Shown one piece after another: positions 7,680 through 14,986 of a DNA stretch of 29,093 nt. Both the position numbers and the translations under genes were made by a program. Under the pieces are notes generated by a model that saw nothing but the letters and a program-made list of their open reading frames with translations, ran no database searches and was not told the DNA's origin. Each line of letters begins with the position of its first letter. Position 1 is the first letter of the stretch. Origin of the DNA: a virus; the IMG/VR virus record IMGVR_UViG_3300042508_000154, positions 1-29,093 of that record. The stretch is one strand, 5' to 3'.

Positions 7680-9259
7680 CAGTAGAATTTCTCGGTGAAG
7701 ATAACTCAGAAAACATTATCGACATATCAAATACAGCGGATTGGTTTTCTTTTAAAAAGGATGAAAAAAACAACGACCCGTTTGCAATAGGCCTAGAAGA
7801 CATCAAAAAGCTTAGAGGTCTCGGGTCATCATTTAAGCGTAGAATTAATAGAGAGTTTTCTAAATCATTCTCAGGCATTGAAGATACTGGAACACAACAA
7901 AACCTATTGGCACAAGCAATTAGCGGATACGCTATGTTTGATCTTATTGAGCCTCCATACAACCAAGAGTATCTTTCAAAGATTTATGAAATTTCAACAT
8001 ATAACTATGCAGCAATTAATGCAAAGGTTGCCAATATTGTTGGCCTAGGTTATGACTTTATTGAAACAAAGAAAACAAATGATGCCTTTGATTCAATAAC
8101 AGATGACAAACAGCTTGAGAGGGCACGTAGAAAGCTAAATAAGCTTCGTCAAGATCTACACGCTTGGCTAGATACAACGAATACTGAAGATACATTTACA
8201 CAAACATTAATTAAGGTTTACACAGATCTTGAAGCAACAGGAAACGGTTACCTTGAAATAGGAAGAACAACAGGCGGAGACATTGGGTACATTGGGCATA
8301 TCCCAGCAAAGACAATGCGTGTTCGCAGACTTAGAGATGGCTTCATTCAGCTGCTGTATGGCAAGGCTGTATTCTTTAATAACTTCGGCGAGAATGAAAC
8401 AGAGAACCCAATCGCTGGTCAAGAAGATCGCCCAAATGAAATTATTCATTTTAAGAAGTACACACCAATGAATAACTATTATGGAATTCCAGACATCATT
8501 GCAGCACAGGTAGCCCTTGCTGGAAATGAATTATCTGGCCGTTACAATCTAGACTACTTTGAAAACAAAGCGGTCCCAAGATATATTATTACAGTTAAGG
8601 GAGCAAAGCTTTCTCCAGAGTCAGAAAGAAAATTGCTTGAATTTTTCCAAGTTGGATTAAAGGGAAAGAATCACAGATCCCTATATGTTCCACTTCCAGC
8701 AGATAGCCCAGACTCAAAAGTTGAATTTAAAATGGAGCCTATTGAAGCGGGTAATCAAGAAGGATCATTTGAGAAATATCGTAAATCAAATAGAGACGAA
8801 ATTCTACTTGCCCACCGTGTTCCAATTAATAAAATAGGAACTCCAGAGGGGGTTAATTTAGCGGTAGCCAGAGATGCTGATAAGACATTTAAAGAGCAGG
8901 TTTGCCGACCAGCTCAAATGACCCTGGAGAAAAAAATTAATGCAATATTTGATGAAAAAACAGATGCCTTGACTTTAAAGTTTAATGAATTAACTTTAAC
9001 TGATGAAGACACTCAATCTCAAATAGATGAAAGATATTTAAGAATGCAGGTAATTACTCCAAATGAAGTTAGAATTAGAAAAGGAATGATACCTGTTGAA
9101 GGCGGAGATAAAATGGTTGAATTAAAGCCCCAAGAGGCTGCTGATCAAAAAGCAACCGCTGGGAAAACCAGGGCCCGAGATTCCGAAAGATCCGCATCCT
9201 CCTCAGATAAAGTGGGAGAAGGCCGAAATGCCAAAGGCGAAGGAAGACGGGTCGACTAA
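7676..9259 (+). CDS. Portal protein
   Basis: 527 residues. Portals form the dodecameric ring at the capsid vertex through which DNA is packaged and ejected. Portal features visible in order: AAINAKVANIVGLGYDFI (about 113-130), a helical insert, TGNGYLEIGRTTGGDIGYIGHIPA (about 187-210), EIIHFKKYTPMNNYYGIPDI (about 254-273) and a clip/stem region with LSGRYNLDYFENKAVPRYII. The match is to PBSX/HK97-type portals. Residues 490-527 form a Ser/Arg/Gly-rich low-complexity tail ending KGEGRRVD, a kind of ending found in several portal families. The start ATG 7676 overlaps the preceding stop. Confidence 0.9.
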   Translation: MTVEFLGEDNSENIIDISNTADWFSFKKDEKNNDPFAIGLEDIKKLRGLGSSFKRRINREFSKSFSGIEDTGTQQNLLAQAISGYAMFDLIEPPYNQEYLSKIYEISTYNYAAINAKVANIVGLGYDFIETKKTNDAFDSITDDKQLERARRKLNKLRQDLHAWLDTTNTEDTFTQTLIKVYTDLEATGNGYLEIGRTTGGDIGYIGHIPAKTMRVRRLRDGFIQLLYGKAVFFNNFGENETENPIAGQEDRPNEIIHFKKYTPMNNYYGIPDIIAAQVALAGNELSGRYNLDYFENKAVPRYIITVKGAKLSPESERKLLEFFQVGLKGKNHRSLYVPLPADSPDSKVEFKMEPIEAGNQEGSFEKYRKSNRDEILLAHRVPINKIGTPEGVNLAVARDADKTFKEQVCRPAQMTLEKKINAIFDEKTDALTLKFNELTLTDEDTQSQIDERYLRMQVITPNEVRIRKGMIPVEGGDKMVELKPQEAADQKATAGKTRARDSERSASSSDKVGEGRNAKGEGRRVD

Positions 9260-9276
9260 GTCCACTCAACTGTTAT

Positions 9277-9305
9277 TTGCTTTATAGTCTATAACACTAT
9301 AAAAT
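9277..9305 (+). promoter_or_regulatory. Promoter of the protease-scaffold-capsid genes
   Basis: TTGCTT (9277-9282), a 17-nt spacer, TAAAAT (9300-9305). The same hexamers and spacer recur at 14952-14980. The -10 ends 7 nt before ATG 9313, which has no Shine-Dalgarno sequence, so the protease mRNA is probably leaderless. A TATAAA at 9298-9303 overlaps and is an alternative -10. Confidence 0.6.
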
Positions 9306-9312
9306 TAAGCAT

Positions 9313-10665
9313 ATGAACATTGAAAAGTCTTTATGGACCAGTAACGGCAACGTTATTAATTTGTCGGTTCCTTTTACTAAAGTTAACCGTGAAAAGAGAA
9401 CCGTATCTGGATTCGCAACCCTAGACAATGTTGATCAGACTGGTGATGTTGTAACAGCAGAATCAAGTCTCAAGGCATTCGAAAATTTCCGTGGGAATAT
9501 TCGTGAAATGCACGGATCAAATGCGGTAGGAAAGATGGTTTCATTTAAGCCAGAAACTTTTTATGATCCAAAGTCAAAAGAGTTCTTCAACGGAGTGTAT
9601 GTAGATGCATACATCTCAAAGGGCGCACAAGACACCTGGGAGAAAGTTCTAGACGGAACTCTATCTGGATTCTCAATCGGCGGAAAGATTCTTGAGTCAG
9701 ACAATGAAGTTAACAAGGCAAACGGTAAGACCGTAAGATTTATTAAGAACTATGAACTAATTGAACTTTCTATTGTTGATTCACCAGCAAATGAACTTTG
9801 TAACATTCTTTCTATTCAGAAAGTAAATGGACAATACATTGCTAAGGGAATTGCAGTAGGTGTAGTAACTGAAAACATATTTTACTGTGCAGACAGTGAT
9901 TCTGTTTTTATCTCAACAGATAAAACATACGACTCTCCAGTATCTGGAAAGCCAGCAGAATTAATAGGATGGGTTGAAAGCTCAGACGTTAATAAAGCAA
10001 AAGAGATAGATAAGATTCTTGATGCATATAAGCATTCAAGATTTACGTTGCCTGAAACACAAACAATTGCAAAACAGGCAAACGCAGAAGGAGGTAATGA
10101 AATGTCAGATAATACAGAAAACGTAGTTGTCGAAGATGTTGCAGTAGAGGCACCAGCCGAAGCAGTAGCAGAAGAAGCAGCCGTTGAAGATACAGCAGTA
10201 GTTGCAGATGATGCAGCTCCAGCTGAAGCTCCTGCAGAAGCAGTAGCAGAAGACGTTCCTGCCGAGACTCTGGAAAAAGCAGCCGAAGTATCAGAAGATA
10301 AGGTTGATGAACCTGATTTTGCGAAGATGTTAGGCGATCTAAAAGGCTTTTTCTCAGAAACTCTAAACAAGGCATCTGAAGCAAATGCAGCACAAGTAAC
10401 AACAATCCAAACGACTGTTGAAGCTTTCAGCAAGAGCGTAGATGCTAGAATTTCAGAGTTGGCAGAACAACACACAGCACTTTCAAGCGCTGTAAATAAC
10501 ATCAAGAGCACGATTGATGGTGTACAAAAGCGTGTCGACGCAGTAGAATCAGAGACTGCATTTAAGAAGTCTTCAGATCTTGGCCGATCAGAAGAAGCAA
10601 CAACAATCAAAAAATCTAAATGGAACGGTTCTTTCCTCGGTTCCGTAAACGAAATATTCAACTAA
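9313..10665 (+). CDS. XkdF-like prohead serine protease with C-terminal scaffold domain
   Basis: 450 residues. Residues 20-172 resemble XkdF-type phage head maturation proteases: VSGFATLDNVDQTGDVV, then IREMHGSNAVGKMVSF with His67, then LDGTLSGFSIGGKIL with Ser118/Ser121, then YELIELSIVDSPANELC with Asp156. A His/Ser/acidic catalytic set of this order is usual for herpesvirus-protease-fold prohead proteases; I cannot say which Ser is the nucleophile. Residues 175-255 are a linker domain. Residues 264-450 are an acidic Ala/Glu/Pro/Val-rich stretch followed by a long coiled coil (about 345-430), as in scaffolding proteins. The gene therefore covers protease plus scaffold, like lambda C/Nu3. It lies 13 nt before the capsid gene. 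Confidence 0.85.
   Translation: MNIEKSLWTSNGNVINLSVPFTKVNREKRTVSGFATLDNVDQTGDVVTAESSLKAFENFRGNIREMHGSNAVGKMVSFKPETFYDPKSKEFFNGVYVDAYISKGAQDTWEKVLDGTLSGFSIGGKILESDNEVNKANGKTVRFIKNYELIELSIVDSPANELCNILSIQKVNGQYIAKGIAVGVVTENIFYCADSDSVFISTDKTYDSPVSGKPAELIGWVESSDVNKAKEIDKILDAYKHSRFTLPETQTIAKQANAEGGNEMSDNTENVVVEDVAVEAPAEAVAEEAAVEDTAVVADDAAPAEAPAEAVAEDVPAETLEKAAEVSEDKVDEPDFAKMLGDLKGFFSETLNKASEANAAQVTTIQTTVEAFSKSVDARISELAEQHTALSSAVNNIKSTIDGVQKRVDAVESETAFKKSSDLGRSEEATTIKKSKWNGSFLGSVNEIFN
10088..10104 (+). promoter_or_regulatory. Internal ribosome binding site and start codon for nested scaffold
   Basis: AAGGAGGT (10088-10095), a full 8-nt complement to the 16S rRNA tail, lies 6 nt upstream of in-frame ATG 10102. 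It is among the best Shine-Dalgarno sequences in the window although it sits inside a gene. Confidence 0.75.
10102..10665 (+). CDS. Scaffolding protein, nested in-frame product of the protease gene
   Basis: 187 residues in the same frame and with the same stop as the protease gene. The start is residue Met264 of the long form, chosen because of the perfect ribosome binding site. The first 70 residues are acidic and low-complexity, rich in Ala, Glu, Val, Asp and Pro. Residues about 80-165 form a coiled coil (FFSETLNKASEANAAQVTTI onward). The basic C-terminus contains KKSKWNGSFLGSVNEIF, the sort of end that contacts capsid subunits in scaffolds. In lambda the scaffold Nu3 is made from an internal start in the protease gene C; the same plan is inferred here. 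Separate translation would give excess scaffold over protease. Confidence 0.7.
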   Translation: MSDNTENVVVEDVAVEAPAEAVAEEAAVEDTAVVADDAAPAEAPAEAVAEDVPAETLEKAAEVSEDKVDEPDFAKMLGDLKGFFSETLNKASEANAAQVTTIQTTVEAFSKSVDARISELAEQHTALSSAVNNIKSTIDGVQKRVDAVESETAFKKSSDLGRSEEATTIKKSKWNGSFLGSVNEIFN

Positions 10666-10678
10666 GGTAGGTATAAAA

Positions 10679-11728
10679 ATGAGCAATGAAACATTAGAAA
10701 AGGCCGTAGCAGCTGGTACTCAGGTATCAACAGGATTCGGTTCAGCAACTGGTGGAACAGGAGTACACGTAGCGTCTGAAAATGGCAACGGTGGACTACT
10801 CAACCCAGAGCAGTCTGCTCGCTTCCTTGATTATATGTTCGACGCAACCGTTATCGGTAAGGTCGCACGTACAGTTCGTATGAAGTCAGACACAGCCGAG
10901 ATTGACCGTATGTCCGTTGGTGAGAAGCTTATGAAGCTTGCAACCGAGGCAGACAACACTGGTGTAAATGCACCAGTAACTTTCTCAAAAATCTCTTTAA
11001 CAACAAAGAAACTCCGCATGGACTGGGAGCTTTCAACAGAGTCTCTAGAAGATAACATCGAAGGTGCAGATCTAGAAGATCACATTGCACGTTTGATGGC
11101 AACACAAGCAGGAAATGACATCGAAGATGTTATTCTTAACGGTGACACACTTCTAACAGCAGACGGTCTTTACAAGTCATTCGATGGCGTTGTAAAGAAG
11201 GCAAAGGCATCAGGCCGTGTCGTAGACGCAGCAGGAGCCGCAGTATCACGTGAAGTATTCAACAAGGCACTTAAGGCTATGCCACGTAAGTACAAGCAAC
11301 GTCGTGGAGACCTTCGCTTCCTTGCTGGATCAAACTTGATTCAGGATTTCCTATATGCTAACAGCATTGGAACAAACCAAACAATTCCACAAGATATCGC
11401 TTCAAGCGTTATCCGTGGTGGAGTTGCACCACTAGGTGGACCAGCAGGATACGTGGCACCATTCGCATTCGGTATTCCGATTGTTGAAGTTCCACTTCTT
11501 AATGAAACACAGACTGGTACATACGCAACACCAACAGGTTCACACGGAGATATCCACTTGACATTCCCAAATAACGTAGTTATTGGTATCAAGCGTGACG
11601 TAACCGTTTACCGCTTCTTCCAGCCACGTAAGGACACAATCGAGTACACAATGTATACTCGTGTTGGAGTTCAAATCGAGCAGGCAGACGCTTGGGTAGT
11701 TGTAAAGAACGTTAAGGTTGCTTCTTAA
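10679..11728 (+). CDS. Major capsid protein (HK97 fold)
   Basis: 349 residues. The order portal, protease/scaffold, capsid and the sequence both point to the major capsid protein. Visible features: an N-arm (1-45) rich in Gly; LLNPEQSARFLDYMFDATVI; an E-loop region around MKLATEADNTGVNAPVTFSK; the spine-helix segment LEDHIARLMATQAGNDIEDV followed by ILNGDT; and P-domain strands ending YTMYTRVGVQIEQADAWVVV. It is similar in plan to PBSX/SPO1-like HK97-fold capsids. The ribosome binding site is AAGGTAGG (10664-10671). Codon use differs from most neighbours: every Arg codon I checked is CGT or CGC rather than AGA, and AAC, ATC and TTC are frequent, as in highly expressed genes. A strong terminator follows. 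Confidence 0.9.
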   Translation: MSNETLEKAVAAGTQVSTGFGSATGGTGVHVASENGNGGLLNPEQSARFLDYMFDATVIGKVARTVRMKSDTAEIDRMSVGEKLMKLATEADNTGVNAPVTFSKISLTTKKLRMDWELSTESLEDNIEGADLEDHIARLMATQAGNDIEDVILNGDTLLTADGLYKSFDGVVKKAKASGRVVDAAGAAVSREVFNKALKAMPRKYKQRRGDLRFLAGSNLIQDFLYANSIGTNQTIPQDIASSVIRGGVAPLGGPAGYVAPFAFGIPIVEVPLLNETQTGTYATPTGSHGDIHLTFPNNVVIGIKRDVTVYRFFQPRKDTIEYTMYTRVGVQIEQADAWVVVKNVKVAS

Positions 11729-11750
11729 TTAATTTAAGATAAAACCCTCG

Positions 11751-11780
11751 AAAGGCCCCTAATTAATTTTAGGGGCTTTT
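11751..11780 (+). terminator. Rho-independent terminator after the capsid gene
   Basis: Stem GCCCCTAA (11755-11762) pairs with TTAGGGGC (11769-11776) around a 6-nt loop. The stem can be extended by AAA/TTT flanks, and is followed by TTTT and a T-rich run. Confidence 0.9.
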
Positions 11781-11805
11781 CATTTTAATTTATCAATGCT
11801 ATAAT
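11777..11805 (+). promoter_or_regulatory. Promoter of the neck operon
   Basis: TATAAT (11800-11805) has a TGC extension (11797-11799); a TTTTCA at 11777-11782 is a plausible -35 with a 17-nt spacer. The -35 overlaps the T-tract of the capsid terminator, so a new transcript begins directly where the previous one ends. Confidence 0.65.
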
Positions 11806-11830
11806 TGAAGAACCTAACAAAGGAGATAAT

Positions 11831-12238
11831 ATGTCATTTGAGACATTGAAGGTCGCAGAACTCAGAAAAATTGCAGAGGACTTTGCAGTTGATACTGATG
11901 GAATTAAGAGTAAGGCAGATATCGTTGCCGCCCTTGCAGAAGAGGGAGTTACATGGTCTGTCTATCAAAAAACTATTAAAGATATCGAAGACGCAACAGA
12001 TGAATTTAACGAAGACGCAGAAGAGATTCTTCCTAGATTTAGCCTAGATGCTCAGCCAGAAGATACGGTTCTAGTTCGAATGACTAGAGAAAACTTCAGA
12101 TACGATATCATTGGATTTACATTTACAAAAGAGCACCCTTTTATTGCAATGACAGAAGAAAATGCTCAAGAAATTTTTGATAAGGAGGAGGGCTTTAGAT
12201 TAGCAACTCCAAAGGAAGTTCAGGAGTATTACAACTAA
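11831..12238 (+). CDS. Head/neck-associated protein with SAP/Rho-N-like N-terminus
   Basis: 135 residues, with AAAGGAG at 11819-11825 upstream. Residues 1-42 (MSFETLKVAELRKIAEDFAV, then KSKADIVAALAEEGVTW) have the two-helix LEM/SAP or Rho N-terminal-like pattern, which often contacts nucleic acid. A helical acidic linker follows, then a small globular domain (about 72-135) with EDTVLVRMTRENFRYDI, GFTFTKEHPFIAMTEENAQE and a last motif FRLATPKEVQEYYN. I know of similar two-part proteins just downstream of capsid genes in actinophages and uncultured phages, but not a proven role. A capsid-fibre, decoration or neck role is inferred from position. Confidence 0.6.
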   Translation: MSFETLKVAELRKIAEDFAVDTDGIKSKADIVAALAEEGVTWSVYQKTIKDIEDATDEFNEDAEEILPRFSLDAQPEDTVLVRMTRENFRYDIIGFTFTKEHPFIAMTEENAQEIFDKEEGFRLATPKEVQEYYN

Positions 12239-12252
12239 TCTAAGCTTATAAA

Positions 12253-13239
12253 ATGGCAGAGATATATGTAAACAGCAATTCACCGATCAGAACAAAGATC
12301 TACTGGGAGGGTGAATTAGCATCCCCTACGGGTAACGTAACGGCAAAGGTTTATGACATTACTCAAAACCCTGCTAACGTTATATCTTCTACCAATTTAT
12401 TACTTACTCTAACAGGAACAGCCGTTGAAACAGATGTCGGCACATATCAAGTTGTGCTACCGTTTTCCTATTCTGCATATCCCAGAAAGCTAAAGCTCGT
12501 CTGGGAATACGCAGTAGCTGGATCAACAGTGGGAACTCATACAACTTATGTGAATGTTGTAACCCCATACGTTTCTATCAATGAGCAAATAGATGAATTA
12601 AACTTTGGGTCGGATCCAAGTGATCCTAACTACAAGACATACTCAGACCTCCAGATGGCTGAGAGATATGCAAGAAAATTAATTGAAGAATACACTCAGC
12701 AAGAATTCTACCTGTATCCAGACACAAAGATTATATACGGAGACGAATCAGATACTCTACCCCTATCATCTAAAATAAATCGGATATACCAGATTTATTC
12801 TAACGATATACTTCTTGTAGATAACCTTGCTACACCAAAGGTAAACAACTGGCTATATGACCCAATTGTTTCAGAAACAGGTTTTGGAATAAGAGTTAAT
12901 AGAGTAAACCTATTAGACAATTCAGTATATGTTGCAAATGGTTTAGTTCCTCCAACAATTAATGATACATATAATGGAGTCTTTTCTAAGAACGTTAAGT
13001 ATAAGATCGTTGGCGAATTTGGATGGGATTTAGTTCCCGCTCAAGTGCAGATGGCAACAGTTGAACTAATGAAAGACTATTTCTCAAAGGACAAAGTCTG
13101 GAGAAATAAGTACATTAAATCCATTAAGACATTTGACTGGAGTTTTGAATATAACAGCTCAGCATCAAAAGGAACTGGCAATCTATATGCAGATCAATTG
13201 CTTGCTCCACATGTTATATCTCAAATGGTCCTTATCTAA
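12253..13239 (+). CDS. Head-tail connector (adaptor) with N-terminal Ig-like domain
   Basis: 328 residues. Residues 1-107 are an all-beta Ig-like domain: IRTKIYWEGELASPTGNVTA, VGTYQVVLPFSY, LKLVWEYAVAGSTVGTHTTY. Residues from about 120 fit head-tail adaptor proteins of the gp6/gp15 class: helix LQMAERYARKLIEEYTQQEF, a middle beta region with hairpins, then YKIVGEFGWDLVPAQVQMAT and LMKDYFSKDKVWRNKYIKSI. Adaptors bind the portal ring. The Ig-like domain would project from the neck, as in decorated connectors. No Shine-Dalgarno is visible before ATG 12253; a weak TAAGCT lies 6 nt upstream, so a leaderless start is possible but uncertain. The stop overlaps the next start (TAATG). Confidence 0.75.
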   Translation: MAEIYVNSNSPIRTKIYWEGELASPTGNVTAKVYDITQNPANVISSTNLLLTLTGTAVETDVGTYQVVLPFSYSAYPRKLKLVWEYAVAGSTVGTHTTYVNVVTPYVSINEQIDELNFGSDPSDPNYKTYSDLQMAERYARKLIEEYTQQEFYLYPDTKIIYGDESDTLPLSSKINRIYQIYSNDILLVDNLATPKVNNWLYDPIVSETGFGIRVNRVNLLDNSVYVANGLVPPTINDTYNGVFSKNVKYKIVGEFGWDLVPAQVQMATVELMKDYFSKDKVWRNKYIKSIKTFDWSFEYNSSASKGTGNLYADQLLAPHVISQMVLI

Positions 13240-13667
13240 TGTATGATCTTGTCGACTCCGTTCTTCCAATGCTTATTGATGTATATAGGCAATTTGAAAC
13301 ACAGGACCCAGCGACGGGATCTTTAAAGAAAGACTGGCAATTTAATAGAACAGTTGCATGCAGCGCAAAAGGAACTATTAGTAATTCTACAGCCAGCAGA
13401 TCTGGAGACAAGCAGACCTTTTCAAACAAATATGTTAATGAGCAGATGATTCAAATAAGAACTACATCCAAATTAGTATTTAACGAAAAGGTTACAAACA
13501 TTAGAAATTTAGACGGAACTGTTATTTGGGAAGAGATTAACTTTCCAAGCAACACGCCAACAGTATTTGAAGTAATGGGAGTTACTCCAATTACAGAGCC
13601 GATGGGCGGAATTATTGGTTACAATACAACCGTTAAAAGATCGGAGAATCAGGTAATTGGACAGTAG
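13239..13667 (+). CDS. Head-closure (head-tail stopper) protein
   Basis: 142 residues, ATG 13239 overlapping the previous stop by one base. The second half is beta-rich (NEQMIQIRTTSKLVFNEKVT, then FEVMGVTPITEPMGGIIGYN), matching the small beta-barrel closure proteins of the SPP1 gp16 type that plug the connector. Support is mainly positional: this gene follows the adaptor and precedes the neck and tail terminator proteins, the order found in many siphoviruses. It overlaps the following gene by 11 nt. Confidence 0.65.
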   Translation: MYDLVDSVLPMLIDVYRQFETQDPATGSLKKDWQFNRTVACSAKGTISNSTASRSGDKQTFSNKYVNEQMIQIRTTSKLVFNEKVTNIRNLDGTVIWEEINFPSNTPTVFEVMGVTPITEPMGGIIGYNTTVKRSENQVIGQ

Positions 13668-14445
13668 CGTAGCATTATTACAAACAGCCAGCGGTCTTGA
13701 AAGATTGATGGCAGGATCAGTTCCAGGAGTAATAAAAGATAGCACCGTGGCTCAAGTATCTGCATTTTTGTATTATGAAGCAGCTGTTATTGCCAAGCTA
13801 ACAACAAATGCTGAATTTAAAAATTTATTTAAAACAACCATATTTAATCAAATAGAAAAAGATTTTGGTCAGTACGTTGATGCCCAAGCAAGAGTAAAGC
13901 CTAAAAGCCTTCACCATGTATACGAGTGGAATAAAACTGGCAACCCAACAGCAAGGCTTTTCAACCTATATCTAATAGATTCTGAAGGCCTTTCATTTAG
14001 AGTAGGCCGTGATTTTAAACTATCTAAATCAACAGTACCGTCTAAAAATAAAAAACAAAAGAATAGATATGTATTTGCTAATAAAGCTTCCGTAATGGAA
14101 GAAGGAATGCCCATAGTAATTCGACCAAGATCCGCAGAACGCCTAGTATTTGAATTAGATGGTGCAACAGTCTTTATGCCCAAAGGCACCTCAGTTACAG
14201 TCAAGAGGCCAGGAGGCAAGGCTGCAACAAATCAATTTGCACTCACATACGGAAGATTCTTTGGAGGTCAACCAGTAAACTCCTCAATAAAGTCTTCAGG
14301 GTTTCAAAGAATATTTAATGCTAAGATTGCAAGAGCATTGAGTGTACCAACTAATATTAAAAAGGTGCAGTATAGCTTCAGTGCTGGTAAAATAAGAGTG
14401 CAGGCAGATGCAGCATTAAGCTCATCATTTGGAGGGTCACTATGA
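13657..14445 (+). CDS. Neck / tail-completion protein (HK97 gp10-like position)
   Basis: 262 residues from TTG 13657, which has GGAG about 10 nt upstream and overlaps the previous gene by 11 nt. The next in-frame ATG (13708) would remove 17 residues. The middle shows a helix with IFNQIEKDFGQYVDAQARVK, then LHHVYEWNKTGNPTARLFNL, a motif I associate with a neck protein of siphoviruses. Residues 130-210 are basic and beta-rich (NKKQKNRYVFANKASVMEEG, VFMPKGTSVTVKRPG). The C-terminus ends in a positively charged beta region. The function is taken mostly from gene order (between closure and terminator). Confidence 0.55.
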   Translation: MDSSVALLQTASGLERLMAGSVPGVIKDSTVAQVSAFLYYEAAVIAKLTTNAEFKNLFKTTIFNQIEKDFGQYVDAQARVKPKSLHHVYEWNKTGNPTARLFNLYLIDSEGLSFRVGRDFKLSKSTVPSKNKKQKNRYVFANKASVMEEGMPIVIRPRSAERLVFELDGATVFMPKGTSVTVKRPGGKAATNQFALTYGRFFGGQPVNSSIKSSGFQRIFNAKIARALSVPTNIKKVQYSFSAGKIRVQADAALSSSFGGSL

Positions 14446-14951
14446 CAGTAGATTATAAAATAGACGCAATGTTTGAGCTTCGCAAGTTCTTGTGGACCCA
14501 ATTAAAACTTACTGGACTATTTGATCCAGACGACTACTACTCAGATAATCTAGGATCTGAGATAGTACCTATTATTCCAGTTCAGCAATTACCAGAAATG
14601 GATCAATTCCTAAACGGTAAAAAGCATATCGTATATGACAAGATCGGAATGTCCTATGAAGAGAACTGGCTGATATGCTGCGAAAAGGTTTTGTTTACCA
14701 TATACTCAACAGATATAACAGAGATATATGAGATAAGAAACCTAATGACTGACCTGTTTAGAAGAATGGACGAATCTGCAAAAGATGTCAATTCTTTAAA
14801 GACCACCAACAAATTAATTTTCCACAGCATTCATATTACAGAAACTTCTCCAATTGACCCATCCCTTGAACTTCAGGGCTTTTTGTCATCAGACGTAATA
14901 CTAGAGGTCAAGTACTCCAGAGTCACCGACGGACTAGGTAGATTTGCCTAG
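14442..14951 (+). CDS. Tail terminator protein
   Basis: 169 residues, ATGA overlap with the preceding gene and a GGAGGG ribosome binding site at about 14431-14436. The fold suggested is the alpha/beta tail-terminator fold of the gpU/gp17 type: a first helix (FELRKFLWTQLKLTGLF), strands with EIVPIIPVQQLPEM and ICCEKVLFTIYST, a long helix (ITEIYEIRNLMTDLFRRMDE) and a final strand pair ending VILEVKYSRV. Tail terminators form the hexameric ring that stops tail polymerisation and joins the head. The position immediately before the tail tube gene supports this. Confidence 0.65.
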   Translation: MTVDYKIDAMFELRKFLWTQLKLTGLFDPDDYYSDNLGSEIVPIIPVQQLPEMDQFLNGKKHIVYDKIGMSYEENWLICCEKVLFTIYSTDITEIYEIRNLMTDLFRRMDESAKDVNSLKTTNKLIFHSIHITETSPIDPSLELQGFLSSDVILEVKYSRVTDGLGRFA

Positions 14952-14980
14952 TTGCTTTTAAAGGGTTAATCCAGTAAAAT
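14952..14980 (+). promoter_or_regulatory. Promoter of the major tail protein gene
   Basis: TTGCTT (14952-14957), 17-nt spacer, TAAAAT (14975-14980), identical in both hexamers and spacing to 9277-9305. Transcription would begin near 14987 and give a leader of about 78 nt, unlike the leaderless promoters. Confidence 0.65.
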
Positions 14981-14986
14981 TGGACA

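Noticed and set aside
9132-9290. Open +1-type frame over the portal C-terminus reading a Pro/Lys-rich peptide
   Set aside because: I considered a frameshifted portal end, but the annotated frame has A/T-rich third positions and a low-complexity ending (KGEGRRVD) like other portals; no slippery site is near.
9882-10661. 259-codon minus-strand frame rich in Ser and Ala opposite the protease/scaffold gene
   Set aside because: It mirrors the Ala/Glu-rich scaffold; no ribosome binding site, and the + strand frame has clear family motifs.
13657-13710. Start of the neck protein at ATG 13708 in place of TTG 13657
   Set aside because: The TTG has GGAG at suitable distance and the overlap pattern fits the operon; the ATG has only a weak GAAAG, although it cannot be excluded.
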